A stretch of DNA of 64,000 nucleotides from Neoceratodus forsteri (GCA_016271365.2 CM057449.1:1568186501-1568250500), one strand, 5' to 3'; counted from the first letter of the stretch, positions 10,096 to 21,660 are shown. Numbers and translations are program-made. Notes: generated from the sequence alone by a model not told the origin.

Positions 10096-11910
10096 TATTA
10101 TACTGGACTGGTAGGGCCAGTATAGTAAGGGTTGCTCGGGCATTTGTATGTTAAACCCCAAAGTTTGCACTTTAATAACTTTGCAACTGTTAGTCCAATT
10201 TGCCTGCAATTATGCATGTGTGGTGTCTAACCATAGATCTCTGGATCTTGAAAGTTTTGTTCTGGTTGGAAGTATGGTTGCAGAACTATAGAGTGTCAAA
10301 AAAGTGAAAATGCACCAACTTTTGTGCATTTTTCAGTCAGGTTTAAAGGACTGAAGAATGTGCCTGAGTGGATTCAGATCTGCATGTCTATATGTGTCCT
10401 GGGTTAAACTGGTGTATTTTGAAGATTTGGTGAAAAAATCTTAATCTGTTCAAAGGTTATGCAAGTTTTTTATGTCCAATTTTAGCCTATGGGAAAATTT
10501 ATATGTGCAGTGTGAAAACTTCTGCGATAACATTTTTGATTTCATGTTCTGGATGTTTGTTTTCGTGCTGCAGCCACCTTGTTTTCAGTCAGCGAGAGAC
10601 AAAAAACATTGTAAATCAAAAAATACTGACCTGGGGTAAACACCAACACTTGTGTTTACCTAATTGGGCCCTGAGGAATGTGACTCTAGCATCGGATTTT
10701 GTGCAGGTAACCTGGAAATACGTTTTTCAAAAATTTTCCACCATCTTGCTGTTTTGTTGCCACAACATTTTTTGTTTTCAGGGCAATGACCACGATAAAA
10801 AAAAAAAAAGTTTCTTGGCAATATTTTTTTGTGTGCAAAAGCATTTCATTATAATGTATAGGGGTGTCATGAAAACATTTTTGTTTTCACGAAAACAATG
10901 CTTGAAAACATTGTCCCTTATGTTATTTTGTTTGTCACTTCATTGTGCCAAGGTGGATTGTAGTTTTGGGCTGAAATTTGCAGGGTGGCAAGCCCTGGTC
11001 CCACAGATGTGCCTTCTGGTGGTTCGGTCCCAAAACATTCAACAGGCCCATAGTTACAATGTTCCAAAGTTGAGAAATGTCCCAAAGGATAACATCGCAG
11101 TGCCCACAGCACTTTTAGGCACCCATATCTCAAAAACAAATCAAGATACAGATTTTTCACTACCCGCAGCTTAGGTGGACTAAGCACACATGGAGGTTTC
11201 AAAGTCATGACTACAACTGCAGTGGAATTTTTTTCATAGTTGCTACGGTTACTGACATATTGCCAAATAAGTGTTACAAGGGTTCCTTTTCAGTACTATG
11301 GGGCTGCTGTATGGCTCCGTATTTATGTGTAAGTGGGAGTGCTGGGTCCAGAGTGCCTGTGTTCCCACATACACATACCATTATGCAAAAAATGGGCAAT
11401 ATGAAGGGAGCACAGGGCCCGACAGACCTGCGTTCCCACAAATACATACCACTAACCACTTACATTACACTTTCTCAAAAAGAAGGGAAATTCATTGCAA
11501 AAAACTCTGTTAATGCATCAGTTAGGGTTTATGTCACAGCGACAAAAGTTTGGAAATTCAGTGTTAGGGTTACCACCCCTACAACACCACAACACCACCC
11601 TACGGGCACCAACAGGCATTGGGGCATGCCCTGGGGTAGTCAGACCTAACTCTCATCCCATTCTCCTATACTGTAGAGTTTCAGCTTGTTTACACATGGA
11701 ATGAGGTGAAAGTTGGGTCTGGTGACCCCATGGCACACCACAATGCCTTTTGGTGCCTGTAGGGTGGGGGTTGGGGGTGGTAGGGGTCGTAACTCTAACA
11801 TCGAATTTCCAAACTTTTGTCACTATGACATCAACCCTACCAATCTGATGCATTAACATAGTTTTCTGTGTCACATATATCTATATATATATACATATAT
11901 ATATATATGA
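10096..11910 (+). repeat. Large modular foldback repeat, copy B
   Basis: The copy starts with the hairpin TACTGG...CCAGTATA (about 10100-10123) and then GTAAGGGTT. It repeats the modules of copy A in the same order. The TTTGCACTTTAATAACTT module is near 10160. An inverted repeat with TAAACACC lies at 10638-10665. The GGCAAGCCCTGGT/CACAGATGTGCCTT module is near 10986, and the CTACGGTT segment near 11238. Hairpins lie at 11333-11368 and 11405-11439. Foldback arms occupy 11495-11870, with an AT tract at 11873-11908. The frame 10503-11174 that covers part of it matches no family and is probably fortuitous. Confidence 0.75.
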
Positions 11911-11929
11911 TACATGATAGCAGGAGGAA

Positions 11930-12030
11930 TATGATAATATTTGGACTCCTGCAGAGTGAGCCTGGATATTTCACAAGTGCCAAAGGCACGAGTGAAATAT
12001 ACAGTGCTCACAATGCAGGAGTGAATATAT
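11930..12030. repeat. Hairpin, ~45-bp arms
   Basis: ATATTTGGACTCCTGCA...GTGAGC...ATATTTCAC on the left pairs with GTGAAATATACAGTGCTCAC...TGCAGGAGTGAATATA on the right. The loop is AGTGCCAAAGGCACGA-like and is itself palindromic. It fits a short foldback MITE lying between two larger repeats. Confidence 0.65.
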
Positions 12031-12064
12031 TTTCCATATTCCATGATGTGCACGTCATGTGTCC

Positions 12065-12196
12065 TATTTATACCATGGGGGTGAGATCAATAACAGTGAG
12101 AAAACTACCTTGGTTTTTGTGAGGTTCCTGTTGCTTTAAATGATGTTGGTAGCGTGTGTTTTGTGAATGGGTGTTTGTAGTGAGCTGTGATTGGTT

Positions 12197-12231
<35 letters not shown>

Positions 12232-12953
12232 ATTAGGTGTGGTGTGCTCTGGTTATTGATTGGCTATGTGGGGGGACGTTCTTACGTTTGGTGCTGGGAG
12301 AGATACCGATGAGTTTTGTTTGCTGGTATGCCTCTTTATTTCTGGATGTGAGTATAATGTTTATTTACAGGTTTTGTGATGTAGCTTTATAACATTTGGT
12401 GCAGATTTCACATTTATTGTGCTGCTCACTGCATTATGTTTACAAGAGTGCTTGTTACAGGAGTGTTAGTATTACAAGAGAGTTCATTTATTTTTTACTT
12501 CTGGAGCAAGTATTTTAAAGTAAACAAGTTCATAAATCATAAGTTTAAAGCACTGAAAACTTATTATAATGAAATATGTGTGGTTCTATGTTTGGAGATG
12601 TAAATTATATGACTGTTGACAGCTGTAGTGTGCATACATCTGAGTCAGAATCAGATGGCTTTTGAAATGCAGCATGAGAGATCTGCAGCTTGCTACAGTG
12701 AAAACCAGTGCTGCAGGTGAGTGTACTTCTGTATGTTAATACTATTGTTTGTTAGATTATAGGGAGTGTTTGAGAAGTAGGTAAATTAGAGGGCAGTTTG
12801 TCAGTGCTTTCACATCCAAGTGGGTGACGTCAGCAGAGTAGGTATAAACGGTATTTATTTTAACTCTGCTGATGTCAGGAGTATTTATTTCACTGCAGTG
12901 AAAATAGCAAGATTTATCTCACTGGAATTGCTCTCACCCCCATGGTATAAATA
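12065..12953. mobile_element. 889-bp TIR element, putative non-autonomous DNA transposon
   Basis: The sequence TTTATACCATGGGGGTGAGA at 12067 is repeated in inverse orientation ending near 12951. Partial pairing extends a further 15 bp or so (CAGTGAG). Both termini are flanked by TA, as expected for a Tc1/mariner-type or similar TA target duplication. Internally there is a TG microsatellite (12198-12230) and a second inverted repeat (GACGTCAGCAGAGT with AACTCTGCTGATGTC, 12827-12878). No transposase is present. Confidence 0.6.
12198..12230. repeat. (TG)n microsatellite
   Basis: An uninterrupted TG dinucleotide run of about 33 bp lies inside the TIR element. Confidence 0.9.
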
Positions 12954-12962
12954 TCTACATTA

Positions 12963-13390
12963 CATATATATATATATATGTATATATATATGTATATATA
13001 TTTAGATACATAGTGTATATATTGAGATATATATAGCTGAGATGGGTACAGTATAGGAGAATGGGGTGAGTGTTAGGGCTGATGACCCCCAAGGCACACC
13101 CCTGATGTCTGTCAGTGTCTGCAGGGTGGGGTTGGGATATTTGGGCTGGAAACCCTAACACCACATTTTCCTGCTTTTGTCACTTTAGTAATAACCCTAA
13201 ATGATGCAGTAATTAAGTTTTTTTGCAATGAATTTCCTTTCTTTTTCAGATAGTATAATCATCTTTATTTGTCTGTGGGAGCGGAGGGCCCTCTGGTCCT
13301 TGCACTCCCATCCCTCCATAGTTATGTGTATGTATGTAGCCATGGAAGCACAGGGCCCTCTGGGCCCTGCAATTCCATTTATAGGATAAC
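12963..13390 (-). repeat. Foldback repeat, reverse partial copy
   Basis: An AT/TATG tract (about 12963-13030) is followed by a single foldback arm in reverse orientation (about 13040-13245, with CCCTAACACC and AATAACCCTAAATGATGCA). Beyond it lie two GGGCCC hairpins (13275-13310 and 13342-13378), 67 bp apart. The order is the mirror image of the 540 and 2385 copies, so this is the left half of an inverted copy. Confidence 0.7.
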
Positions 13391-13479
13391 AGTGACCAGA
13401 TTGTCAGCATAGTCATCATGTTACCCAACCTCATGTAAAAGAAGGGATAAAAGCAACTGAACAAAAGAGTAAACAGGGA

Positions 13480-16003
13480 GGAGAGGAGGCACTGTGGATC
13501 ACCTTGGAGACTGGAAAGGGCACCACAATCCGCACAGGGGTTGTGTACAGACCCCATGTCAGGGAGAGGAATGGACAAGGATATGATGGAAGGCATTCTT
13601 AGAATGGCAGAGAAAGGGAGATACTATTCTTGATTCCCACAGGTGGCAGGCATTAGACAGCTTAGTTTCAGAACCCACTGTGAGGGAGCAATCTTAGACC
13701 TCATACTCTCAAACGGGGCAGTGAGAGATCTCAGATCTAGAAGTGGGTTGCCATCTGGGACAAGTGACCATCAAACAGCGTGGTTCACGTTAAACTCAGC
13801 TACAGAGTCAAGCCATACAAAAGTGAGGGTACTGGACTTTAGAAGAGCTGACTTTGGCAAGATGGGAGAGTGCCTCAGAAAGCACTAGCAAACAGACTAG
13901 AAGGAGGTGGAGCAACAATGGGGAATCATCAAACTGCCATCACAGAGGCACAAGCCTTTGTGTGAAGCAAATAAACAAATCAAAATGAAAGAAAAGCCAC
14001 TATGGTTCTCAAAAGAGGTGGCTGTGAAAGTCAGGAAGAAAAGATAGCATTCCAGAAGTATAAGGAAACACAGAAGGAGCAGGACAGAGAGCTGTACCCA
14101 GTTAAGGCAGAAGGAAGCAGGGAGGAAGTCAGAATAGCAAAGGCCCAAACTGAGGAATAGATAGCCAACTCAGTTAAGAAGGGGATAAAACCTTTATAGG
14201 TACATCAGAGAGCTGAAAGACAAAGGGAAAGATAGTGAGGCTGAATAGAATGAACGTGGTGGGCAGAGGGGACAGTGAAAAGCAGGGATACTGAATGAAT
14301 ATTTCGCTCAGTATTCACAAAAGAGGAGGGGAAGTGCCTAATCCAATTAACAGAAGACACTCTTGATAGGGGGTCGATCCCAGTCCTTTCAGCAGAAGAA
14401 AGGGTTCTGCAAGAACTCCTAAAACTAAAGGTGGACAAAGCAATGGGTCCTGATGGAATTCACCCTGAATTCTAAAAGAATTAAGGGAGGAACTAGTGAA
14501 ACCACTGGCTACTCTCTTTAATAAATCATGGGAGGATGGTGTGGTACCTGAGGACTGGAGGAAGGTGGATGTGATTCCCCTTCACAAAAGTGGGACCAAG
14601 ACAGAGGCAGGAAACTACAGACCTGTCAGTCTGACCTCTGTGGTAGAGAAAGTGATGGAGTCACTTCTGAAGGAAAGAATAGTTGAGTACCTAGAGGCCA
14701 GTGGAACACAGGACCCAAGGCAGCATGGATTCACAGTGGGAAGGTCATGTCAGACGAATCTAATAGATTTCTTTGACTGGGTGACCAAAGTAGTAGACCA
14801 GGGAGGGGCTGTGGACATGGCCTACCTAGACTTTAGCAAGGCATTTGACACAGTCCCACACAAAAGATTAATAGTCAAATTAACTAGCCTGGGATGGGTC
14901 CCAGGGTGGTAGCCTGGGTAAAACATTGGCTGCACAACAGGACACAGAAGGTAATTGTAAATGGAGTCCACTCTGAAGAAAGAGGGGTTACTAGTGGGCT
15001 ACCGCAGGGTTCAGTATTGGGTCCAGTCCTTTTTAATGTCTTCATCAGTGACATTGCAGAGGGACTGGAAGGAAAAGTATGCCTTTTTGCAGATGACACA
15101 AAGATCTGCAACAGGGTTGATACACAAGGAGGTGTGGAAAAGATGAAAAGGGACTTGGCAAGGTTGGAGGAATGGTCAGAAGTATGGCAGCTAGGATTCA
15201 ATGCAAAGAAGTGCAAAATAATGCACCTGGGAAACAAGAACCCAGGGGAAGAATACACAATGGGTGGGGAGGTAGCAACAACAACAAAAAGGAAAGGGAC
15301 CTGGGGGTAATCATATCAGATGACCTTAAGGTTAGCAAGCAATGTGAGAAGGCAGGGAGGGCTGGGGTATACTGGGATGTATAGGAGAGGCATCAGCAGC
15401 AGAAAACAGGAAGTTGTTATCCCTCTGTACAGACACTTGGTGAGACCCCATCTGGAGTACTGTGTCCAGTTCTGGAGACCCCATCTCCGCAAGGACATAG
15501 ACAGGATAGAGGTAGTCCAGAGGAGGGCAACTAAAATGGTGCAGGGTCTGCAAGAGAAGTCATGAGGAGAGACTAAAGGAGCTATATGTATACCCTGAGG
15601 AAAGAAGGAGAGGGAGGACATGATAGAAACTTTAAGTACCTCAGTGGAATCAACAAAGTCCAAGAGGGTAGCATCTTTCAGAAAAAGAGACTTGCAAGAA
15701 CAAGGGGACACAATTTAAAGATAGAAGGAGGGCGGTTCAGGGGGCAATGTGAGGAAATATTTCACAGAGAGGGTAGTGGATGCATGGAACAGCCTTCCTG
15801 AGGAGGTTGTGGGGTCTAAAACTGTGGGAGAATTCAAGAATGCATGGGACAGACATAAGGCAATTCTTGTGGGGGGTAGGAAGAAATAGGCTGTTGGTTA
15901 ACTAGGATCTACGGCCTATCCTGTAGGTAGGGAAATGGGCAGACTAGATGGGCCAAGCGGTCCTTATCTGCTGTCAAAGTCTATGTTTCTATGTTTCTAT
16001 GTA
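13480..16003 (+). mobile_element. CR1-clade LINE, 5' truncated (CR1-B)
   Basis: The element begins inside the endonuclease region (GGGTTGTGTACAGACCC near 13530). It continues through RT and the C-terminal domain and ends with the CR1-type 3' end GCGGTCCTTATCTGC... and the tail repeat TCTATGTT (15982-16003). It closely resembles CR1-C (34115-36812) and the CR1 end at 44201-44562. Its tail differs from that of CR1-A, so a different CR1 subfamily is involved. Confidence 0.95.
13490..15830 (+). pseudogene. CR1-B ORF2 remnant (endonuclease end, RT)
   Basis: The frame at 13643-13888 carries the end of the endonuclease (LILSNGA and the SDHQ motif). The frames 14496-14912 and 14894-15310 carry RT: ENWRK-type linker DWRKVDVIPLHKSG, NYRPVSLTS, AYLDFSKAFDTV (near 14820-14855), SGLPQGSVLGPVLF (near 14990-15035) and LFADDTK (15082-15102). 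15320-15565 reads HLEYCVQFWRPHL and QRRATKMVQGL, typical of the CR1 C-terminus. The catalytic Asp residues of motif C survive. Frameshifts near 14910, 15300 and 15560 and a stop upstream of 14496 disable it. Confidence 0.9.
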
Positions 16004-16800
16004 CCCCAGTGCAGAAAATTTTTGAATCCATACCAAAATGTAATTCTGCACAACTGCAATGCCATTCCATGCCACAGGTATGAAAACACATTTTGGACAG
16101 GATTCAAAAAAATGACAGCTGTGACATACATATGGAGGGGTAATAAGGAGGCTATGTTGAAAATCTGGGGTAACAATATTTAACATTTCTAAAGTTATGA
16201 GCGTGTGTGTAAAATTGCAATGAATGGTCATAACTTTGGCATTTTTTCATATTTTGACCCCACATTTTCAACATAGTCTTCTTACGACCCCACCTCATAA
16301 ACCCCATAGGTGACACTTTTAAAATCCTTGCCAAAATGCCATTCCACAGTGCAGGTGTGAAAACATGTTTCAGACAGGATGTGAAAAATGACAGCTGTAC
16401 TGTTCATGAAGTAGTGTGAAAAAAATGGCTATGTTGAAGATTTGGAGTCAAAATATTGAAAATTACTGAAGTTATGCACGTGTGTAAAAAGATTTCGACA
16501 AATGTGCTTAACTTGGCCATTTTTAGGAATTTTTTCATCAAATTTTCAACATGGCCTTTTTGAGATCCCACTTCATGAACACCAGCAGTGACATTTCATT
16601 ATTCAGTCCCTAAAGGTGATTTTGCACAGCAACTGCAAAATCATTTTCTGGGCCAAATTTACAAAACAACAGTTGCAGTGTTCATGAGTAGGGATCCCTT
16701 TTTGGCCATGTTGAAAATTTAGTGGACAAATTCCAGAAAATGCCAAAGGTATGAACATAAGTTCAAAACACCATTGAAATAAATTATATGGCACTTACCT
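15995..16800. repeat. Tandem array of palindromic ~270-300-bp units, locus 1
   Basis: About three units share the blocks TTTTCAACATAG, GACCCCACCTCAT, GACAGCTGT and GGCTATGTTGAA. Within a unit, the left part (caacatagcc...cctcatgaa) and the right part (ttcatgaagt...ggctatgttg) are inverted copies, so each unit is an imperfect palindrome. Units repeat head to tail. The same units occur at 55560-56175 and 61586-62465. The array starts immediately after the CR1-B tail. Confidence 0.75.
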
Positions 16801-17230
16801 TGATTCTTCAGTTTGCGGTTCAGCTTTGAAGGGTGTAGACGTGTCCCGGTCCACGTAAGATGACAGCCTATGACCTCCAGAGGTAAGTATAGGGAAAGAG
16901 GTGGTGGGTGCTCAGTTGGAGAGTTGGGATGGGGTAAGGGAAGGAGGACAGAAGGCATAACAAGGGACCTTTTTCTGTTTTTCAGGTTTAAAAACAAAAA
17001 AGACATCGGGATACTTTTTTTTTTTTACACGATTCAAGTAAACAAATATTTCAGAATACTGAGAGTGGGCTCCCCTGTGTCCCACACTACTGGGGGTGGT
17101 CTAAGTGCTGACACAGGGATTGGTCCCCCTGTGTTGGCTACTAAATAAAACAATGGGCTGTGACAGGGGGTTTTACTGTGAAGCAGCCAATGTTCAATAT
17201 TGACAAATACATTTTTTATTAATGCTCTGC
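16800..17230 (+). repeat. G-rich module flanking the palindromic array, locus 1
   Basis: CTTCAGTTTGCGGTTCAGCT at 16806 matches CTTCAGTTTGCATTCCGGCT at 62520. It is followed in both places by GAAG...GACGCGTC/GACGTGTC, a purine-rich AGGTGGTGGG stretch and a segment with ACTGGGGG/ACACAGGG motifs. It is non-coding. Its conserved position next to the palindromic array at both loci shows that the array and module travel together as one element. Confidence 0.65.
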
Positions 17231-17269
17231 TCATGCCATGGCCCCCTTCCCCTTGGAGGTCTTAAACCC

Positions 17270-18190
17270 TTAAAATTACTTGAATTAGGTAAACACCAAC
17301 AGGTGCTTACCTAAATGTGGGCTGAGGAATCATATTCTGGGGTCATTTTGTCCTAAAAATGCCCAGAAATATTAAAATGTAAATTTTGTCCACAGATGTA
17401 CAGTATTTGTGCCAGAAATTGTGGCAGCTGTTTAGTGAGACACCCTTCCTTGTTTCGCAAAACAGTGGGATTTTGCTGCATTGTGTGGCACAAACTCTTG
17501 TTTCACGAAACAACTGCCGCAATTTGCAGCACAAATATGTCCACAGATAAAATTAACATATTTGTCAGCATTATGGAGGAAAACTGACTCCAGAATCTGA
17601 TTCCTTGTGCTTTGTTAGGTAAACACAACTGTTGGTGTTTACCAACTGCAAGTATTTTTTGAAACATTTTAGTTTGTTTGTCTCACTAATTTAAAACAAG
17701 ATGACAGAATCTCGACACTACATTCTGCGTTTATGATAATAAATACCACTTTCGCTGCAACAAAACAGTTGTTTCACATGGCATATCAAATTTTTCCCAT
17801 AGGAAATAATGGGAAAATTGAAACTTTAATAACTTTTGAACATATTACTATTTTTACAGAAAACCTTCAAAAGGCACATCTGTGACCTAAGGCTGATATA
17901 CCTTAAAAATTTCAGACCAAGCCCCCAATCCATTTCTGAGAAATGGTGTGACAAAGAATGTATGCAAAAATTGTAATTTTCAAGTTTTTTGACATTCCGT
18001 AGCTCCGCACCTACACATCCAACTGGAACGACACTTGCCAGATCCAAAGATCTTTGGTCCCCAATGATGCTTGCAAATTTTCATGTGAATCAGTTAAACG
18101 GTTGCAACATTATTAAAGTGCCAAATTATGGGTTTAACGTAGACGTGACCATTGAACCCTAATTATAGGAGTCGTACCATGCCGCTATAT
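17270..18190 (-). repeat. Large modular foldback repeat, reverse partial copy C
   Basis: Read on the minus strand, the 18190-17960 part aligns with the start of copies A and B (GGGTTCAATGG..., GGCACTTTAATAATGTTGCA, AAAGATCTTTGGATCTGGCA, GGAGCTACGGAATGTC). At the other end, 17287-17455 and 17490-17645 form an inverted repeat of about 160-bp arms. Its ends are TAGGTAAACACCAACAGGTG and its mirror, which correspond to the 1548 and 10638 modules. Copy C supports the module structure seen in A and B. It lacks the GGGCCC hairpins and TTAGGG arms. Confidence 0.65.
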
Positions 18191-18196
18191 ATGTAA

Positions 18197-18323
18197 TAGA
18201 TAACCCACTCTTAGGTGTGCAGTTGTACTCTGATATATGCATGAGACCGCAAGCTGAGTGCATCAACTACTCAAGGCGTGCATATATCACAGCATGACCA
18301 CACATCCTAGAGTGGGTTATCTA
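18197..18323. repeat. Hairpin MITE-like element, 47-bp arms
   Basis: TAGATAACCCACTC...GATATATGCATG on the left pairs with CGTGCATATATCAC...AGAGTGGGTTATCTA on the right, around a 33-bp loop. A related GATATACGCAC segment follows at about 18386. An AT tract lies at 18450-18486. Confidence 0.7.
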
Positions 18324-18445
18324 TCTTATAAAATGGCAAAATTGTTTTGGATGGGGGTAAACGAGCAGGTGTGCGGTCGTGCTCTGATATACGCACAGTC
18401 ACCTGATGGTGTTTGTCCAATCCGATTGATGATTGTTTGTAGCCC

Positions 18446-18449
<4 letters not shown>

Positions 18450-18486
<37 letters not shown>
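18450..18486. repeat. (AT)n microsatellite
   Basis: An uninterrupted AT dinucleotide run. Confidence 0.9.
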
Positions 18487-18489
<3 letters not shown>

Positions 18490-18490
<1 letters not shown>

Positions 18491-20800
18491 ATCTGATGTG
18501 TGTTTGATGGTTTTTGTCAAAGGTTATGCCAGCAGTTTAATTGGTAGAGCAACCAGCCACTCCTCCTGCCTGAGGTATTTAAGTCAGCTCCTTCCAGACT
18601 CACTCAGAAGGACTGTTTCTTTGCCACAGCTGGAGGCTCTCCATCCCCCCACCCCCACCCCTGGTGTTTGTCTCCTGTCCCTTTTGTGCTTTTGCTTGGT
18701 TTGTGTTTCTCCTGTTTTTCTTGGTCAGTATTTTGCTTTCTTCCTTCTTGGCTGCAGTTTGTGCTTCTCTCTGTTGTTTATATCTGCTGCACTCCTGTTC
18801 TCCTGTGCTTGTGTTTCTTCCCATTTTGCTTCCTTTTTGTGGGAGCTTTCTAGTTTTCTTAGCTTCCTGCTCTCCCCTTTTGCTAGCCTTGTGCTATTCA
18901 AGCTCCCATGTTGCTGTTTTTCCCATACCTTTAGCAGTCCCTCAGTTCAACTAAAATCATTAATTGTTTACACCTGGTCCAGGCAGGCAGCCACTCCCTT
19001 TTGAGTTCTTTGTTCATTGCAGCAGTTCTGCTCCGGGGTTTTCTGTTCCCATATACTTCCTGCTTCCCTAACAGTTTCATTTGTTAATTTTACTGCCTGA
19101 GTCTCCTGACTTGCAGTACATCAGCAATTACCACAAATCCCCTTATGAAACTGGTTGGCATGCATTCTGGATTCAATCCAAGCTTGTAACATTCAGTCTT
19201 GTGTGATGTTCTGGTTGTCATTCGATGTCATTATCAGCAATCATCCAGTACTCAGTCCTTACAGTTACACTCCAGCTCATGCAATATATTATTTCCTCAG
19301 TGCTAACAGTCTTAAAGTATTCCCCATTTCTTTTATGTGCTTATGGCTGTCAGGCTTCACCATGACCTCCCACTACTCCTGCATTCAAATAAAAGCAGCA
19401 TTCAGCCTTACTTATGTTTCATTTATTCCATGTGTACACAGCCATCAGGCTTCACCATGGCCTCCTATTTCTCCTGCTTTTGGATGCATGCCAGTCACAA
19501 CCATATTATAGCTCCAGGGCTCTGCCCTTGAGCCGACAGTCTCACTCTGCTTCCATGAAGTCCGCATCTTGAGGGTGGGTCCCTGGACAGGTTGGGTTCT
19601 TCTCTTTTTGTCCTCTGGCTGAGAATGTCCTGTGCTCACTGGGAAGATTTAGCAGTACAGATTGACTCGGTAGCACCTCTTGATGTAGCATTTAAGACTT
19701 CAGCTGCCAGAGGGTGGGGCCTCTATGTCCAAAGGGCCTTTTTTTAGCTGTACAAGCAGTGTCAGCAGCACCTTCCAAATCTATTCCCCACACAGTCACC
19801 TAAGGTTCACCTGGTCTCCACCTTCTTCCCTTCCTATGCCCCTCAAGGGTGAAGATCATGCATCTCCAAATTCCAGCACCTCAAGGGCTTCGCATAATGC
19901 CATGCTCCTCAAGGGTTAAGCTTCCTCTCTAGACCACCTTGCATGGAGGCTGGGTGAGTGCTTTTCAGTGGTTGTTACTCTCCTTCTACTGTCTTTGGGG
20001 CTGGGGGTGAGCCTCAATGCAGGACACCTCCTTTAGCTGCAGAGGTTGCTCACAGGACCCCCAGGGCTTTCCCATTAGAGGGATTGAGTGAAAGTTTTCC
20101 CTTAAAAATATTCCCCTGAATTGGGTCTCTAAATTTCAGTAGCTGAACCATCACTAATTTATGCCAAGCCCAGAGGGAGGGAGACCAAGATCTTGGATCC
20201 CCAGAGGTTCCCCCTCATGGGGTGCTTTCCTGTCTTCCGTGCCAAAGGTTATAAAACATAGGTAGTGTTAACATCAGGTAGGTTTCTGCTATGAATTGGG
20301 GTTGGATGGTGGCCCTTCCATTTGCCATTCCCTCTCTCCTTATGGAAGTCATGCCTCTTCTGCTATCAGTCCCAATATCTGTCCGTCATTGCTCAATTCA
20401 GTATATGTCTGTCTCCAGTCATCTGACATTGCTGTCACTCCTTCCTCATGCAGGTTCTGTGTCTCTACTTGTTGCTCAGTACTTTTTTGGAGTTTATTCC
20501 TAAGGTACATTTAGCCTAAAGGAATTCATTCCCCTGGCACCTCTAGAGGTGGAACCTTCCTTAAGAGGGTTCCTATGCCTTTGCAGTACCCAGACAGGGT
20601 GATGGTTCCCCATGGAACAGAGTACCAATAGCCAAAGTATTCTCATTACAGTCAGTTACATATTCACTCAAATACCTTCAGGCTATCAACAAAGCTGCAC
20701 AAGCATAACTTCTCACTAATTTGCATAAGCCCATTGAAATTGTTTTCTGTCTTTCTGATTAGTATTATTTTATGTAAGACTCCCAGAGCCTGTGAGAATG
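18490..20800. other. Unassigned pyrimidine-rich interval
   Basis: The plus strand is rich in C and T over most of this stretch (for example 18600-18960). That produces long leucine/serine/cysteine-rich frames such as 18498-19004, with no recognisable domain. A segment with GGCTTCACCATG is repeated at 19346 and 19441 (period 95 bp). TATA-like TATTTAAG near 18575 and TATAAAAC near 20249 are isolated. I could not assign an element or a gene. Confidence 0.4.
19346..19480. repeat. Two-copy 95-bp tandem duplication
   Basis: A 37-bp block containing CAGGCTTCACCATG and CTCCTGC occurs at 19346 and again at 19441 with a few substitutions. Each is preceded by a similar TTTATTCC/TTTTATGTG context. Confidence 0.6.
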
Positions 20801-20810
20801 GGTCCATAAC

Positions 20811-20967
20811 ATATGTTAATAGGGTGAGGAGACCACTGTTTCAGTTGCAAAAGTGGTCTCTAAGGGTATGAGAACTGTGAAATAAAGGTGAAAGGTTCTG
20901 ATACCCTAAGAATGTGAGACCACTCCTACAACTGTAAGAGTGGTCTTCTCACCTGTATTAATATATT
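20811..20967. repeat. Hairpin element, ~65-bp arms with inner palindromes
   Basis: ATATGTTAATAGGGTGAGGA...GGGTATGAGAAC on the left is mirrored by GGTTCTGATACCC...TCTCACCTGTATTAATATAT on the right. Each arm contains a smaller hairpin, GAGACCACT...AGTGGTCTC. It is non-coding and resembles a foldback MITE. Confidence 0.7.
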
Positions 20968-21660
20968 ATTGATCAATCTCAATTAATGATATATTGAATA
21001 TTAAAAACACTTACCTGAACATCCCCATTTCCAGAGCAGCTGCACACATGAGACGCTCTTGACGAAATAGGAGTGTCTCACAGGCAGAAGAAAGGAGTGC
21101 TCCAATTGGTTGGGAGCACTCTTTCAGTCTATAAAAATAAAATCTATTACTATTTCTACTTGTTTCACTCATCATGTTCTGTTTCTACATTTTGTATACA
21201 CCACTCCCTCCTGCTAACAAAGTTAGAAGCCTCTGGTATTAATGGAACACCACTGCTCTGGTTTAGGCCACACCTCTCTAATCCACAGATGGCTGTGAAA
21301 GTGAATAAAGCAGTATTTGTTTATTTGTTTTTGATTACCGAGTAGGTGCACTAGACATTGAAAATGCCTATTTTCAGTCATGACCCAGGAGAGTACAAGC
21401 TAAGTACAGTCAATACAGAGGTATGGGAGAAGTGCACTAAATACAATAAACATAAACAAGTGGCAGGGAAAAACAACAAAATCTCACAGTGAGTATCATG
21501 CAACAGTGGTGTACAGAAGTCTAGAAATAAGTATTAAGCAATTAGTAGTGAACAATAAATATTAAACAATTAGCAGTAAAAATAAACAAAACATAGCAGA
21601 ATACTAAACACTAAATAAACAACAGCAACAAGAGCAGGATATCTAAGATAATAGTGCATT
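20968..21660. other. Unassigned interval
   Basis: It contains a small palindrome GTGCTCCAATTGGTTGGGAG followed by TCTATAAAAATA near 21120-21140, which looks promoter-like but lies between repeats. There is also an AAACAATTAG-type short duplication (21530-21580). No coding family is seen. Confidence 0.35.

Noticed and set aside
10503..11174. 223-aa forward open frame
   Set aside because: It lies wholly in the modular non-coding repeat. The matching copy at 1.0-2.0 kb has no equivalent frame, and the composition is cysteine/phenylalanine-rich without a domain.
14884..15258. Minus-strand frames over CR1-B and CR1-C (for example 14884-15258, 35794-36042)
   Set aside because: They are mirror frames of the plus-strand RT and occur in both CR1 copies at the same place.
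18530..18580. tRNA-like AATTGGTAGAGCA A-box near 18538
   Set aside because: No B-box at the right distance and no cloverleaf could be built.
18498..19004. 168-aa hydrophobic frame that could be read as a membrane protein
   Set aside because: The hydrophobic character comes from a T/C-rich strand. Three overlapping frames look alike and there is no start context or homology.
21110..21145. CCAAT plus TATA-like arrangement as a gene promoter
   Set aside because: The CCAAT box is part of a small palindrome in repeat-derived sequence, and no downstream gene was seen.
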